A DNA stretch of 64,000 bases, taken from Rhizoclosmatium globosum. Taxonomy: Eukaryota > Chytridiomycota > Chytridiomycetes > Chytridiales > Chytriomycetaceae. Shown in pieces: positions 1 through 10,857 of this stretch (position 1 is the first letter of the stretch; each line of letters opens with the position of its first letter). The notes beneath the pieces are model-generated. The model was not told the DNA's origin. It searched no databases and saw only the letters and a program-made list of their open reading frames with translations. Position numbers and translations under genes: made by a program. The stretch lies in NCBI GenBank assembly GCA_002104985.1, contig MCGO01000028.1:248001-312000 (forward strand). Direction: 5' to 3'.

Positions 1-1
1 A

Positions 2-1614
2 GTTCCCAATCAACCTGTGGTTATTACGAGCAGCATTTTCAAACTGATGGAGAAACATGGACTGAGTGCATGGAATCTTAATTTGACATATTCGTGGCAA
101 GGGTTTTCAACACAAAACTATGGATACTTGGAAGTGTACAAACAAGATGCAAAGTCATGGATTTTGCTCCCACTCACGCAAGTTATTCCTTATGTAAGTA
201 AGCTTTTATCTCCTCTTTTTCTTTGGTGTTGTTTTCTAACCAGAGTCATTACTGACAGCAATGGATCGATCAAGGTGCATTGCGATATAATCCAGGAGCA
301 ACATTTATTGGAGCCGGGCAGCTGATTTTTCAGGTTATAAACTCGAGAGGCTTTAAAATGACACCCTGGGTGACGGGAGGTGCAGCTGCAACATTGTCTG
401 CAACAATCCAAATCACCTGTAACGCCGCTACGAATACAACGAAAATTGTACCAGTACCGGCACCATCTCAAGCTGGAACTTATTGTTTCACGAAATATCC
501 TTCAACGTTCCAAACAACGAGCCAGTCGCCATTGGGGCCATATTGTTCCAACTTTACTACAACAGCAGGAGTATCCACAGCTCAAGTACTCGACCAAACT
601 CTCCTCCCATCTCTTACATTAAGTACAAGCGTAAATGCAGCTGTCTTTTGGGGAGCCTCCGTCGCCCCAACCCTAGATTACATCCCCACTGGATACACAC
701 CTATCCGTTTTGCAGGGTACCTAGACTCTGGCGCGTGGTTCATAGCCTTCACCCCAACAACGGCCTCCATAACCTCAGGAACCCCACCCGCCATCACCTT
801 CACCACCCCCGAAATGGCCTTTGACCAAGTCCCCGGCGGCGTCAACGGCGTCCCCTTAAACCAAATCACGGGCATAGCCTTCGACCCCGTCTCCAAAACC
901 TCATCCCAATTCTTCCCGTCCTCCCTCAACACGAACCCAGGCCCCCACAAATCACAATGGCGCTCTCCATGGCGCTCTCGAACCCGGCCTTCTTCATGCT
1001 CCTCCAGGCGAACGTGAATCAGGGGATCGGAGTGAGTGTGAATGTGCAGTGGGGTCAGGTTCAGTATCTTGGGTCGTGGCAGTCGCGGACGTTTAATTAT
1101 CCGTATGCAAAGTATGGGACAATGTCAATGACGGTTACGTCGGCGGTTGATTTGCAGATTGTGGTGTTGAATACGTGTGCGACGACGTGGGTTCCTGGTG
1201 GGGCTGCCAAGTTTGATTGTTTTACAATTTCGGCGACAACGTCGAGCGCGGCGACGGTGTCGGTGTCGGTTTCGTTGGGGTATGTGTGGAATTCGAATTT
1301 GAATGCGGATTATAATTATGTGACGCCGACGCAGATTGCGTGGTGGTAAGTCCCCGTTTTTAGTATTGTTAAAAGGTTGACCTGACGGTTTCTTTCTGTG
1401 GATTTAAAGCCGCTTTATTTCGGCTCTAGATGGTGGCTCATGGGATTCGACCTTATCGGGGAAACCTAATGTTGCTGGAGGGTTTGTGAACGTCACGGCT
1501 ACTGGAACGCAGCTTGGACAATGGGCTGTATTTAGTTTGGCCAGTGCTTCAGAACGGATTTCACCATCATTATCACTACTTCTTCTTGCGGTCCTACTGA
1601 CGACTGTGTTTTAA
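2..1614 (+). CDS. GPI-anchored surface glycoprotein, 5' end outside window
   Basis: The 3' part of a secreted or surface protein whose start lies upstream of the window. I see three exons: 2-193, 259-1345 and 1410-1614, with GT-AG introns of 65 and 64 nt. The sequence is rich in Ser, Thr, Ala and Val with repeated beta-strand-like stretches and many N-x-S/T sites. It ends in a hydrophobic tail (SLSLLLLAVLLTTVF) right at the stop, preceded by small residues, which is the arrangement of a GPI-attachment signal. Exon 2 needs a frame change near 943-947: the first frame is good up to NPGP and the next frame continues from PQITMAL, as if one C were missing from the CCCCC run. I recognise no enzyme family. 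The function is unknown; a cell-wall or zoospore surface role is only a guess. Confidence 0.6.
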
Positions 1615-1723
1615 TTACAGAATTATGAAGAAATAAGTTTGCATTAGAAGAACTTCTTTTTGGTTGGTTTTCTTTTTGTTTTTTCAGCAACCACCAAACT
1701 TTCCACCAACACAAACAGCAAAG

Positions 1724-2502
1724 ATGGCTATGGTAGAACCCACAGAAGGCGTCGGTGTCCCACACACCGAGGGCCCAAAGTCGAGATTGTTAGTACAGCC
1801 ATAATGCCCGTATCCAATCTAACCCGATCTTGCTTGCCTCCCTAGCTTAAAGGAGACTACGAAGATCCCACCTCAGTCACATTTGTCCTCAAGGACGAAG
1901 ACCACACCCTCGGAAACTCACTTCGGTACCTCCTGATGAAGAAGTAAATGGCGGAAAGACTTTGCGAATATCAACTGACCAAAACTCTCTCTTTCGTCAA
2001 CAGCCCTTCAGTCTCTTTCTGTGGATACTCTCTGCCTCACCCTTCAGAATACAAAGTCAACTTGCGAATTCAAACTGATGGTAATTGTCTACTGAAAGAG
2101 CGAGGACGGAATGTTGTGGCGGGGAAGCAAGAGACTGTTGTATTTCAAACATGGCTGTTGTGTCTTACATCATACTCTGTCACAATCAAATGAGGTCTCT
2201 ATTTATGAATGGTGGATGTTTGGCAAAAGGAGAATGTGGACGTAACTCCTACATCTGTTTTGCTTTCCGGATTCGCAGTTTCTGACGATTCCTGAACTTG
2301 AACAGGTTCCATTACTGCCGTACAAGCACTGCATAAAGCATTGGACGACTTGACACAGTTGTGTGAGCATGTTCAGTCTTCATTTGTTGAGAAGGTGAGA
2401 AATTCAGTTGCTAGTTCCTGAAAACGATTCTTTTTTGCTAATTCCTTCCGCTTTTAGTTCGATGAAGGCAACTTTGCGATTGAGGAAGGAGCTGACCAAT
2501 AA
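1724..2502 (+). CDS. RPC19: DNA-directed RNA polymerases I and III subunit AC19 (RPAC2)
   Basis: Small Rpb11/alpha-like subunit shared by RNA polymerases I and III, which heterodimerises with AC40 in the nucleus. Five exons (1724-1792, 1846-1943, 2004-2080, 2306-2394, 2458-2502) join in frame to 125 aa, the usual family size. The hallmark [16 protein letters not shown] is followed, across an intron, by the FCGY...HPSE...VNLRIQT block typical of AC19 orthologues, then a C-terminal helix ending in [14 protein letters not shown]. Intron 1 uses a GTACAG donor, and I chose it because only that junction keeps the frame. The start at 1724 is the first ATG after a pyrimidine-rich leader. The gene follows the surface-protein gene by only 109 bp and converges on the Fanzor element. 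Confidence 0.93.
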
Positions 2503-2635
2503 TAATATTTGAATAAAGGTCAAAAACTCATCAAAAATCTGTTTAATGTTCCGTTGGTTGATTTACGCTGTCTACAAGCTCAAATAGAAAGTTGAGAGCA
2601 TGGGAAAGGGTTAAGGAGGGTTTAGAATCTCGTTA

Positions 2636-2784
2636 CTGTATTTAACATTTTAGAAGAACATTAAAAAAAACAAAAGGTAAAAGAAAAAAACATACCTGTA
2701 AAAAATAATTAGAATTATGCCATAAGGAAAGCAAGGCCATACCAAATTTCTTTGTATTGTTAATCAGGAATGTATCCAGGGCTG
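2636..2784 (-). ncRNA. Candidate omega-RNA region at right end of Fanzor copy 1
   Basis: The 149 bp between the Fanzor stop codon and the right terminus. In described Fanzor and TnpB systems the guide RNA scaffold overlaps the 3' end of the ORF and the right end, and the guide is read from flanking host DNA. Nothing here proves transcription. I see an A/T-rich tract with a weak TATG...CATA stem and a long T-run on the coding strand, but cannot fold it by eye. The flank that would serve as guide in this copy begins TAACGAGATTCTAAAC (CinA-like side). Confidence 0.3.
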
Positions 2785-5700
2785 TTAAATGAAAGCTGCA
2801 GGTCGACCACCAGTATGATTGTAATGAAACAGCAAGTGGCGAATGTTGCATGCAGCTTGAATATCTTTGTCCACAATCTTAGCAACAAATGTTAGTGCTG
2901 GTACCAGTCACAAGCATACATACAGTAGGGGGTCCTGGAATGAGTGGGCACTCAACAAGACCATAAACTGAACTCTGGATGTTAGTAAGATCAGGGCATT
3001 GAACAAAGGGATGCATTGGTTGTTTGTCATCATCAATGCAGTATTTTCTCCAGTGAAGATCCTGAAACTTGCGTTTCTTGTGGGGGCATCTAAGAATAGG
3101 ACGTCGAACCTAGTCCAACATTAATGTAAGACTTACTTTGTTGATTACTTACTGTCACAACTGGTGGATATTGGAACACACCTCCTGCCTCATAGCCAGC
3201 ACTGAGACGATGGGACCGCTGTGAAGTCAAATGCTCATCAATAACAAACACAAAGTGCTCATGAGCAGCCTTTTCTCTGATTCTCTGTGTGAAAAACACA
3301 TATTTAGTATTGCCAACCATTGCGTTAAACTGACATTGTTGGGAACAGGTGCCCATGGTCTCTGGTGATTCCAAGATCCATCGCCATAAGCAAAATAGAC
3401 TGGTGCAACAGGAAAAGCTGGAATATTATTCAAGCGGCGTGTTCGACGGCGGAGTTTTCTTGCTCCAGGAACAATCCTGCCTTGCATACTGTTCCAATCA
3501 GTGTCTGTCATGCGCCCAGCCATACGATTGATGAGAGCTTGTTCAGCCCGCTGGTGTTTCATACGACTGCTCTGCTTCCACTTTAGATGCTGGGGACGAG
3601 AATACTCTTGCAACAAGAATTCTGACTGGAAATGCTTGACCATCCAGGTCCATTGACACCAATGACCCAGTGTACGTTGACCAATAACACGTGGAGAATT
3701 TTGAGCAAGGACATCATATGCAAAGTTGATGCGGTGATCATTGTCTCGGAACACCTCTTCCCTCTTTTCAGAGAGCTTAGAACCATTGATTTGACGCATA
3801 TGACCATGGGAAACCTGAACAACGTGGTCATGAATAATCTGTCGTGATGGAGGATGTGCAGGCGGAGGTACTGGAACTGGAGCAACAGCAGCATTGTTGA
3901 TTTGGAGCTGGATATCACTATTGACACAAGTTACAACATTCCTGATACCTAAATAGGTAAAATAAATATTAGAAGCTGATTTAGTAAGCCAAACACAGAA
4001 ATCAAACCTGGGTCAACACTAATAACATTGTGAGGATCCAAGATTCCAGCTTGAATTTGATTCACAATTCCCATATTGTTTATGTGATGATCCACACGCA
4101 CCATTCCACGACCATTTATCATGAATTGGTTATAGTTATAATTTTGTGGGAGTGAATTTGCATCATCAGTCCAACTTTTGTGAGGAACTCTGTTGGCATT
4201 TGCTGCAAGATTGTTCTGAACAAAGGCTTGTCTGGTATTCAGAGTCCATGAAAAGCTTCTGCCATCAGTTTGAAGATAATATGAAGCTAGGGCCCTTTAG
4301 AATTATTCAATGCAATAAAGTTTTACATACAATCAACATCATTCCTCAAGTGGCGACTCCAGCGAACAGATTCAACTCGAAAAAACAGTCCAATTATGCC
4401 ACGATGTTCAGCTCGAGTCCCTCCATGACCATTGTATCTTCCAACCCCATTTGGTGGACTAATTATTCCCAATGCAGGTACAATGATGTGCTGGAAATGT
4501 GCAGCAGCAGCTACAAGTGAAGGTGGAAAGTTAACTCCACCTGGTGGTTGAGGAAGTGGAACAGCAAGAGGCCCCAAAAGGTCCCTCAGTCGTGGCATAA
4601 AATATTGACATAGAACACGATAGTCTATCCCACAAAAGACTGCTTGAGCCGTGGTAGCATTGGTTGGAAGTGGTGCAAGAGGAAAATAAGCTTCACTTCC
4701 AAGGAGTGCCATATCTGGGCGAATAAAACTGTTTCAATGGTAGTATGTTTGAAATTAGCAAATGAAGGCTTGACAGATAAAAACTTACTCTCTGGTATAA
4801 GCCAAAATATTATTGCCCATTCTTGACATTGCCCTAATAAGATTCATTTCAAAGTGTGGGCCACGCTGAATGTTATTGAAGGGCATGGCAACAAGAAACT
4901 GTCTGTGATGGAGAAGAAATGCAACAATATTGTTGGTCACTGCCTGTGGAACTGCTACAGGAAGTGCAAGTGGGGCACCAAATGGTGGGGTCAGGTAATT
5001 GTATATTGCTGTCTTTGCAGTTGCCTTGATAACAGCGGTAGGTTGGTATCCATGCAGGAAGCAATGAAAGTTGAAAACCTGAATTATGTTGTAAGATTTA
5101 AAGTAAATTTCAGACAAGATCAACAAACCTCCTCAGCCAGCTTGCCTAAATTGGCAATGAATCTGCGAGCAAGTGCATTTTCAAAGTCTGTACGCAATCG
5201 TTTGGCTTCAATGGCAATAACTTGCTCCCATTCATAGCCGGGACAGTTAAAGAGGGGAACCATTCGAAGACCAGGTTGGATGGGTTGTCCATTCTGAAAA
5301 CCATTGTTGTCACAACTAAATGGATGATGAAAGTTTTGGAAAGTTTCCAACAAGTAATGTCTTGTGACAGAACGGCGGGTGTTTTGGTGTGCCTGAAGGG
5401 CTGCACCAACTGGAAGGATGTAGGGTGTGCCAACAGGATTGCCAGGAAGTACAAAACCAATTGGAAGTGGGGCATGATAATTATTGGCGAGCAGATTTCC
5501 AGAAGCATACTTGAGTGCAAATTGGAAGAAGGATTCTGAAAACTCAATGTCAAGATGATCGTGACCTAATTTTAAGTCCCAATGAATTTAAACGATATTA
5601 ATTTGAGCTGTTAAATACCAGTTGGGTTGCGCTCTAGGTGAAGGTTGATTGCAAGCATGGCATCGGAGCGTAGGAGGGACACATTTCTTGCAAACTCTTG

Positions 5701-5850
5701 TAAGAGTGGCCCCATTACACAACGTAGTTCTGGTCGAGTAGCTTGTCTTGCTCCAACATGGCGAGTGCGATGGAAGTTGTTTTGAGCCATATGAATGACA
5801 GAAGTGGCGACCAAAAGAATGAGAAGAATAGATAGGAGGCAAGGCCTCAT
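2785..5850 (-). CDS. Fanzor1-type RNA-guided nuclease (TnpB homologue), copy 1
   Basis: Same gene as at 54981-58046, read on the minus strand; coordinates convert by 60831 minus the right-copy position. All nine exons are open and the encoded segments appear identical to the right copy. The only coding difference I found by eye is a silent G/A third-position change near 3839. The protein is 886 aa: N-terminal region rich in short hydrophobic and His/Asn segments, RuvC-I at ISVDPG (about residue 544), a second aspartate-containing block FAYGDGSW, the rearranged glutamate motif IDEHLTSQ (about 766-773), and RuvC-III DKDIQAACNI (about 859-868). The zinc-ribbon cysteines after TSQ are replaced (see findings). 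By family knowledge it should bind an omega-RNA and cut DNA. Activity is not shown by sequence. Confidence 0.85.
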
Positions 5851-5968
5851 CAGTTGGCTCGTGTTTTTTTCTCGAATGCAATTTTCACACTGTTATCTTT
5901 TTTATCCGGGCTAATTTTCCGTTGGGGTTTACCCGGAGTTTTTCCGGCTTTCTTCCTCTCAGCAACAG

Positions 5969-6041
5969 GATCTGTACCAGGGGTCGAACCTAGAACCTCT
6001 TGATTCATAGTCGAGCGCGGTAACCATTTGGCCATTCGCCC
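5969..6041 (-). repeat. tRNA-like module (Pol III A and B boxes) inside Fanzor element copy 1
   Basis: A tRNA-like stretch near the left end of the element, in the same direction as the Fanzor gene. It has a good A box (TGGCCAAATGG), a good B box (GGTTCGACCCC), a paired T arm (CTAGG/CCTGG) and an anticodon-arm-like loop CTATGAA (anticodon ATG). The 5' seven bases do not pair with the 3' seven bases (TACAGAT), so a canonical acceptor stem is absent and this is not a normal tRNA gene. About 70 bp of GC-rich sequence and an A-run follow, as in tRNA-derived SINEs. It could be a SINE captured by the element or a Pol III promoter. Confidence 0.6.
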
Positions 6042-6525
6042 ATGACATGTGGTCAAGATCGGCAAAGAAAAAATGAAGATGAATGTTCTTCGTCTCTGAA
6101 AATAATAGTAGGCACTCCAAGGACATCATGTTTAACTTCATCCGAATACGCAACGATTCCACCTCTAAACAACGAGTTAATTGCTTACTGAACAGTTAAG
6201 ATTGATTGATTACTTGAATATCTTTGAAGCCCCAGCAATGTCAGTCAACGCAGCCGAAATCAAGCCAGCCGTGATTGACTCAGCCGTGGCAAGAGTTTGA
6301 TCTCGTTTTGAGAGAAGGAGAAGAAGGCGCGGAATTGAGGGAGTTGTTGCCATTTGTTGATTTGTTTTTTCACCCAAAACCCACAAGCTGTCATGTCCTT
6401 CCTGCAAGGTGCGTATCCCCCCTTCATTGATCCATCAGTACCAAGTCCCTCTCTAATAATTCAACACACAATCAGCTGGAAACGCAAACACGAGCGGCAT
6501 CAGCAGCAGCTCAGACACGCCAAAC

Positions 6526-8271
6526 ATGAGCCTCGATTCGATTCAAAGCCCCGCAAACACGTCTGGTGAACGACTCATGTTTGGCAACGAGAAGAAGCCC
6601 GCCGCTGCTGATCCGGCAAAGCGCAAACGTTACATTATCATTGCCGCAATTGTCGTGGTTATCGTGGCTATTGCTGCTGGACTTGGCGGCTACTTTGGCT
6701 CAAAGAAGAGCTCAAATTCGTCCTCAAACAACTCGCAGTCATCGTCAAATGATCCCTCGGCAGTTGCGAAGCCTACACTCAAGAATGCGTTGATTGGGTA
6801 CTTTGGTCAGAATGCTGTTGGTAAGTTCAGTTTACATGCTTTTCAAGCCTTTATTGTCTCAGCCCCAGCTTGGATGTTTTCGCGATTATAAACATCCTCA
6901 TGGAGCAAAGTATGGCGTATGAAGGATGCTGATAAGGATGCGCGAAAGGGTGCCGAAGCTGATGGAAAGGGTGCAAACTTGGGGGTTCAAAAATATCATC
7001 CAGTTGATCCCTTCACCAAAAAAAAATCCATTTGAAAGACTAACATAAGGGGCTTACAGCAAACGGTATTGGCATCGTAACCGGCTTGAATGGAAGAAAC
7101 ACGTCTGTCGATAATTATCAAAGGACCCTCGCGTATTACTGCAGCACTGGCTACTACAACACAATCAACATTGCCTTTCTGAACCTCTTTGGTGGAGGCG
7201 ACAACCACTTTACTATTACGCTCAGCAGTTTCAGTGCACCTCATTACGGTGGAAATTATATTTACAAAGGTTTCGGCGGGGAAACGAATCAACCCTGGAT
7301 CGTGAATCAGTATATTCAAATGGGTCAGGATATTTTGGCGTGTCAAAAGGCTGGTGTTAAGGTCGTTCTCTCTTTGGGTGGTGACAAGGTTTCGGCGTAT
7401 CAGTTCGCCTCTGGAGACGGTGTTGCTTACGCGAATCTTTTCTACAACGTCTTTTTGGAGGGTACTGCTGGTCCTGTGCGTCCATTTGGAACTGGTGTTA
7501 TTTTGGATGGTATCGAGTTGGACATTGAAAAGAACGACAACAGCGTTGTTGGTACTCCAGAAATGGTTAATTTCATTACTACTTTGCGAAAGCTGAGTCC
7601 CAAGACTATTATTGCTGTTGTCCCTCAATGTTACCTTGGACTCATTGGAAAGGATGAGAATGTTGGAACCGTGATTGAAAAGACTTCTGGTTTGATCAGT
7701 TACTTGATTGTCCAGGTTTGTCTACATCAGTTTCAGTTGCTGGTTGACACAGTTGCTAATGTTACATAAATAGTACTACAACAACCCGCAATGCTCGTAC
7801 CCCTTCGGATTCAACTTTGACAAGTGGAAGTCTCTTTACTCTGGCTCGATTGTCGTTGGACTTGCTGGAGACTGGACCTCTGCGATTTCTGGCGGATTCC
7901 TCGAAGCCGGTCCTCTTCAAGCCGTGTACGATATGATAAGCTCGGATCCTCAATTCGGTGGATTTTCAGTTTACGACGTTTCCTCCTCTAACCCTCCAGC
8001 TCTTGCGTATACTGCAACCAATTATGTATCTCCACCACAGTCTGCATATTCCAAGACTTTGAGAACGGTTTTGGATGGCAGTCGTGTTGGTAGCGGATTC
8101 CCTCCTCAAGGTCCTCAGCAGAGTAACATTAACTTGGCTAACCGTTGTGGTGGTACATGGGTGTATGCCAATTCTATTTGTTCATTGCGTACTTGTGATC
8201 CAGCTCTTACGGTTACTGGATGTGCACCAAACGAGCAATGCTTCAGTTTCTTGAGCAAGACGTGTGTGTGA
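6526..8271 (+). CDS. GH18 chitinase-like type II membrane protein
   Basis: Glycoside hydrolase family 18 protein, predicted to act on chitin or a related glycan at the cell surface. Exons 6526-6820, 7060-7715 and 7774-8271 give 482 aa. Residues about 34-57 form one membrane segment (YIIIAAIVVVIVAIAAGLGG) after a basic cytoplasmic stretch, so a type II topology. A Ser/Asn-rich stalk follows, then the TIM barrel: LIGYFGQNAV start, VKVVLSLGG in strand 3, and DGIELDIE as the catalytic D-x-x-D-x-D-x-E equivalent, with the general-acid Glu kept and the first inner Asp replaced by Glu. The last ~40 residues are Cys-rich and resemble a small chitin-binding module. Intron 1 is 239 nt, long for this window. 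The fold resembles class III fungal/plant chitinases. Confidence 0.85.
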
Positions 8272-8362
8272 TTTGAGAGTGACCAAAGACCCTTCTTTGC
8301 TTCCAATTTTTGCTCATTGATTCAGTATTGAAAGAATAAAGTTTAATTTTTATTGATTTAAG

Positions 8363-10797
8363 TTATCCCAATGCTTTTGTCCAATCAAACTTATCAAACG
8401 CCTTCCGAAATACAGTTTGTCGTTGAGCCGACTCTTCGTAACTGGCCCTTTTTGGTCGTCTCCACTTATCAGGAGACAGTTCCATCATGCTTGCCAATAC
8501 TTCCTTTAGTGACGAATTAATATCAATCCAGTCAGACCAATAATCATGAAAGAACTCACCCGTCCAAACCACTCAGGCCATTCTTGGCTATCTTCAATGA
8601 CATGCCCATACCCCTTATTTGGTTCAAACCAAACATGAAAGTACGGCAAGTTTTTAACCATACTTCGTCGAAACCCATGTTTAGTTGTATCAATCAACTT
8701 CTTGTGCTGCGACCATTCCTCTTCAGACGCTTCAATTGCTTCCTACAAAGTTAAAAAGTTAAGACTTGCAAATTAGAATCAGAATTTCAACAAAAAAAAA
8801 CAACCCAGGCGTGATTACCTTGAAATAAGCGGGAGCATCCTCAAACGTCCCCAAAGGCACAGGAACACAGTCAATCACAGTATGTCGATGCCACCCAAAA
8901 TTCACAACTTGTTCCATGAATATACACCCATGACCACGTTCCCAGTTCATTTGAATCAGGCACTTCATAAAGTTACGGATTTCTGTCCAATCGTCATCGT
9001 CGAGCTCGAGGGTTGTCAGTGTATGCGAGATGGGAACAATCTGGCAATGGTATGGAACTAAATCAATGGAGTTTGGAATGGCGAGGTAAACGCGCGTGGC
9101 GCTGGCGATCACAGTGCATTTCGGAATCCCAGTAGCTTCTTGGAAACAATGTTGACACTTTTCAAGTGCTGAATTCGCTTTCTTGAAGTCTTATTGAAAA
9201 AAAGATTAGGGATTTTTAAAACTGTTAGGGATTCAACAGTGCAAATACATACCACTAATGGCGTGTTGTCTCTTGGCATAATCCGAAACTTGCTTCTTTT
9301 TCGCCAAATCATCAGCTTTTTCGTCCATATAATCCAAGTCTTCACGGTACTTGACATCCTTTGCAATACGGTTCGCCATCTCCTCATCATAGTTCCCGGA
9401 GGTCCCCATTTTCTCTTGGAGAAGTAAATCTGTGATGGATGCAGATGACTCTGTATCTCCCGCGTAGTTAATTCGTTCGCCTTTTTCATCGTGAGTTGCC
9501 TGTTGGAAGGGGTGTCAAAGAGATGGACGAAAAAAAAATTCGACAGGCAAGTAGTGAAACTAACCTTTAAGTCCTCTCGCTTTCGCTTTGTGTTTCCGGG
9601 TGGTAACCTGGAGGCAGGTGTATCCGAACCAATGTCTTGGAGTCGACCACGACTATCAATGGTAGGAACTATAACGGTAGCATCCTGCGAAGAGCCTGGC
9701 GTTGCACCTGATGCTGATGCTTGCTCAAAGCGCAGTTTCTCTCGATTGTATTTTGCAATGAGATCCGGGTCATCATTTCCCATCATACTGTTTCTCAGAA
9801 TTTTGGCATTCATTTTGTTGAGCTGATCCATGGTAAGAATTGGTCCATCAGAGAGATCAAGGTTTGATGAAGAGCCAACGATTCCACCTGTTGCGGCGGT
9901 GGGAATGAACCGAGATGAAGATGAAGACTGCTTTTCGGAACCAGTATTCCGCACGTCCCGTCCAAATTGATCGACACCCTCATCAGAAAGACGCGGCCGT
10001 TTGAATTCCGTGCTTGATTTGTATTTCTCGGTCGTACGTTCTTTGGAGTCCTTTGTTGCAACAGATTTTTGCGGCAGCTTTCCATCGCGTCGATCAAGCC
10101 ATTCTCGTTCCTCCAAGAGAACATTGAGTTCATCCAACGAGCCCCATCGTTCAAGGGCAAGGTCGTTGATGTCACGTTTATCCTCCTCAGCAGCTTCTTG
10201 CAGTCGCTTCAAACGCATCATCCGCCACGCCGATTTCGAGTCACCAAACGAGACGCGGGGCTTCTCTGCGGGCGGAGGCGGTTGCTGCATCCGCGAAGGC
10301 TGTGCGGCGCCAAAGTCCTCGTTGAAGAAGTCCTTGTTGAGTTCGCGTTCTTTGCGAATTGCCTGGGACACGTAATTGTTAACTATTAGTCAGAGGGAAC
10401 ACAATTTCAAGCCAAGTTAATTGGTGGTTACTTCTTTGCGGTCGCGTTCGTCGTCGGCGGCAGTTCGCTTCTTCTCGGCTTCGTCGCGGGAGGATGCGCG
10501 CAGTCCGAACATGGAAAGTGGATCCTCCTTCGAGGCAGACGTGGACGACAGTGGTTCAGATACCATCCAAGAACTGCGAGTGGGTGCGGATGTAGTAGTG
10601 GTAGTGGTAGTGGTGGTTGTGGGTACTGGAGCTACACTAGTAACTGGTGCTTCAATCCAGGCATCTTCTCCTTCACTTTCACTGCTACTTGACTCGTGTT
10701 TGCTCCGTTTCTCTTTCTTGTGCTTCTTCTCCTTCTTCTCCTTCTTGTCCTTCTTGTCCTTCTTGCTCTTCTTGTCTTTCTTGTGTTCAGAACCCAT
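8363..10797 (-). CDS. CWF19L2: CWF19-like protein 2 (spliceosome-associated, CwfJ domains)
   Basis: Spliceosome-associated Cwf19 family protein, nuclear. Exon 1 (10797-10432) encodes a highly charged Lys/Asp/Glu leader with KKEKK runs and a poly-Thr tract. Exon 2 begins at 10362 and contains FGDSKSAWRMMRLKRLQE and TMDQLNKMNAKILRNSMMG, both typical of the family. Later exons hold the two CwfJ C-terminal domains: one with LEKCQHCF, then VIASATRVYLAIP and PYHCQIVPI..H and HRHTVIDCVPVP; the second with NLPYFHVWFEPNKGYGHVIED and KWRRPKRA. Introns lie near 10431-10363, 9561-9495, about 9252-9186, about 8820-8745 and about 8560-8513. The stop is at 8363-8365. The histidine-triad-like HRHTVIDCVPVP is intact. 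Confidence 0.9.
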
Positions 10798-10857
10798 TTG
10801 AGAAAGAGAAATGATATGAAATGAAAAGACAATAATATGCTTTAATGTTTACTTGTC

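Larger units (their letters stand above)
2636..6108 (-). mobile_element. Fanzor-encoding DNA transposon, copy 1 (left copy)
   Basis: A 3473-bp element in reverse orientation, near-identical to the copy at 54723-58196. Left end is at 6108 and right end at 2636. Termini form imperfect inverted repeats: about 27 bp beginning CTRTWWTTWWCA and ending GAAGAACATT, with about 18 matching positions. Flanking TA at 6109-6110 and 2634-2635 looks like a 2-bp target-site duplication. Contents in transcription order are a tRNA-like module (6041-5969), a nine-exon Fanzor gene (5850-2785) and about 150 bp to the right end. No transposase ORF is present, so it would need a transposase supplied in trans. The TA duplication points to the Tc1/mariner type, but that is inference. 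It sits in sense orientation in a CinA-like exon. Confidence 0.85.
2611..6353 (-). pseudogene. CinA-like (nicotinamide-nucleotide amidase domain) gene, truncated and split by a Fanzor transposon
   Basis: The N-terminal part of a CinA C-terminal-domain protein, which in bacteria deamidates NMN. Exon 1 (6353-6214) encodes TLATAESITAGLISAALTD, matching the family's TLATAES-(C/S)-TGGL-AAALTD signature. A 49-nt intron leads to exon 2 (6164-6111), with KGGIVAYSDEVKHDVLGVP matching the GGVVAYSN-KH-LLGVP block. Coding is then interrupted at a TA by the 3.47-kb Fanzor element. Beyond the element the frame resumes at 2635 as NEIL (the family has EEL/EIL here) but stops at 2613-2611, and the remaining ~80 residues of the domain are not visible before AC19. 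The gene is therefore both interrupted and lacking its 3' half. A non-functional copy is the simplest reading. Confidence 0.7.

Noticed and set aside
3090..5553. Several separate small genes within the Fanzor element
   Set aside because: All are exons or antisense shadows of one nine-exon gene whose junctions join in a single frame.
10421..10801. Long antisense open frame (126 aa, Ser/Val/Phe-rich) opposite the CWF19L2 first exon
   Set aside because: It is the mirror of a low-complexity Lys/Thr-rich exon with matching codon periodicity; no start context or homology.
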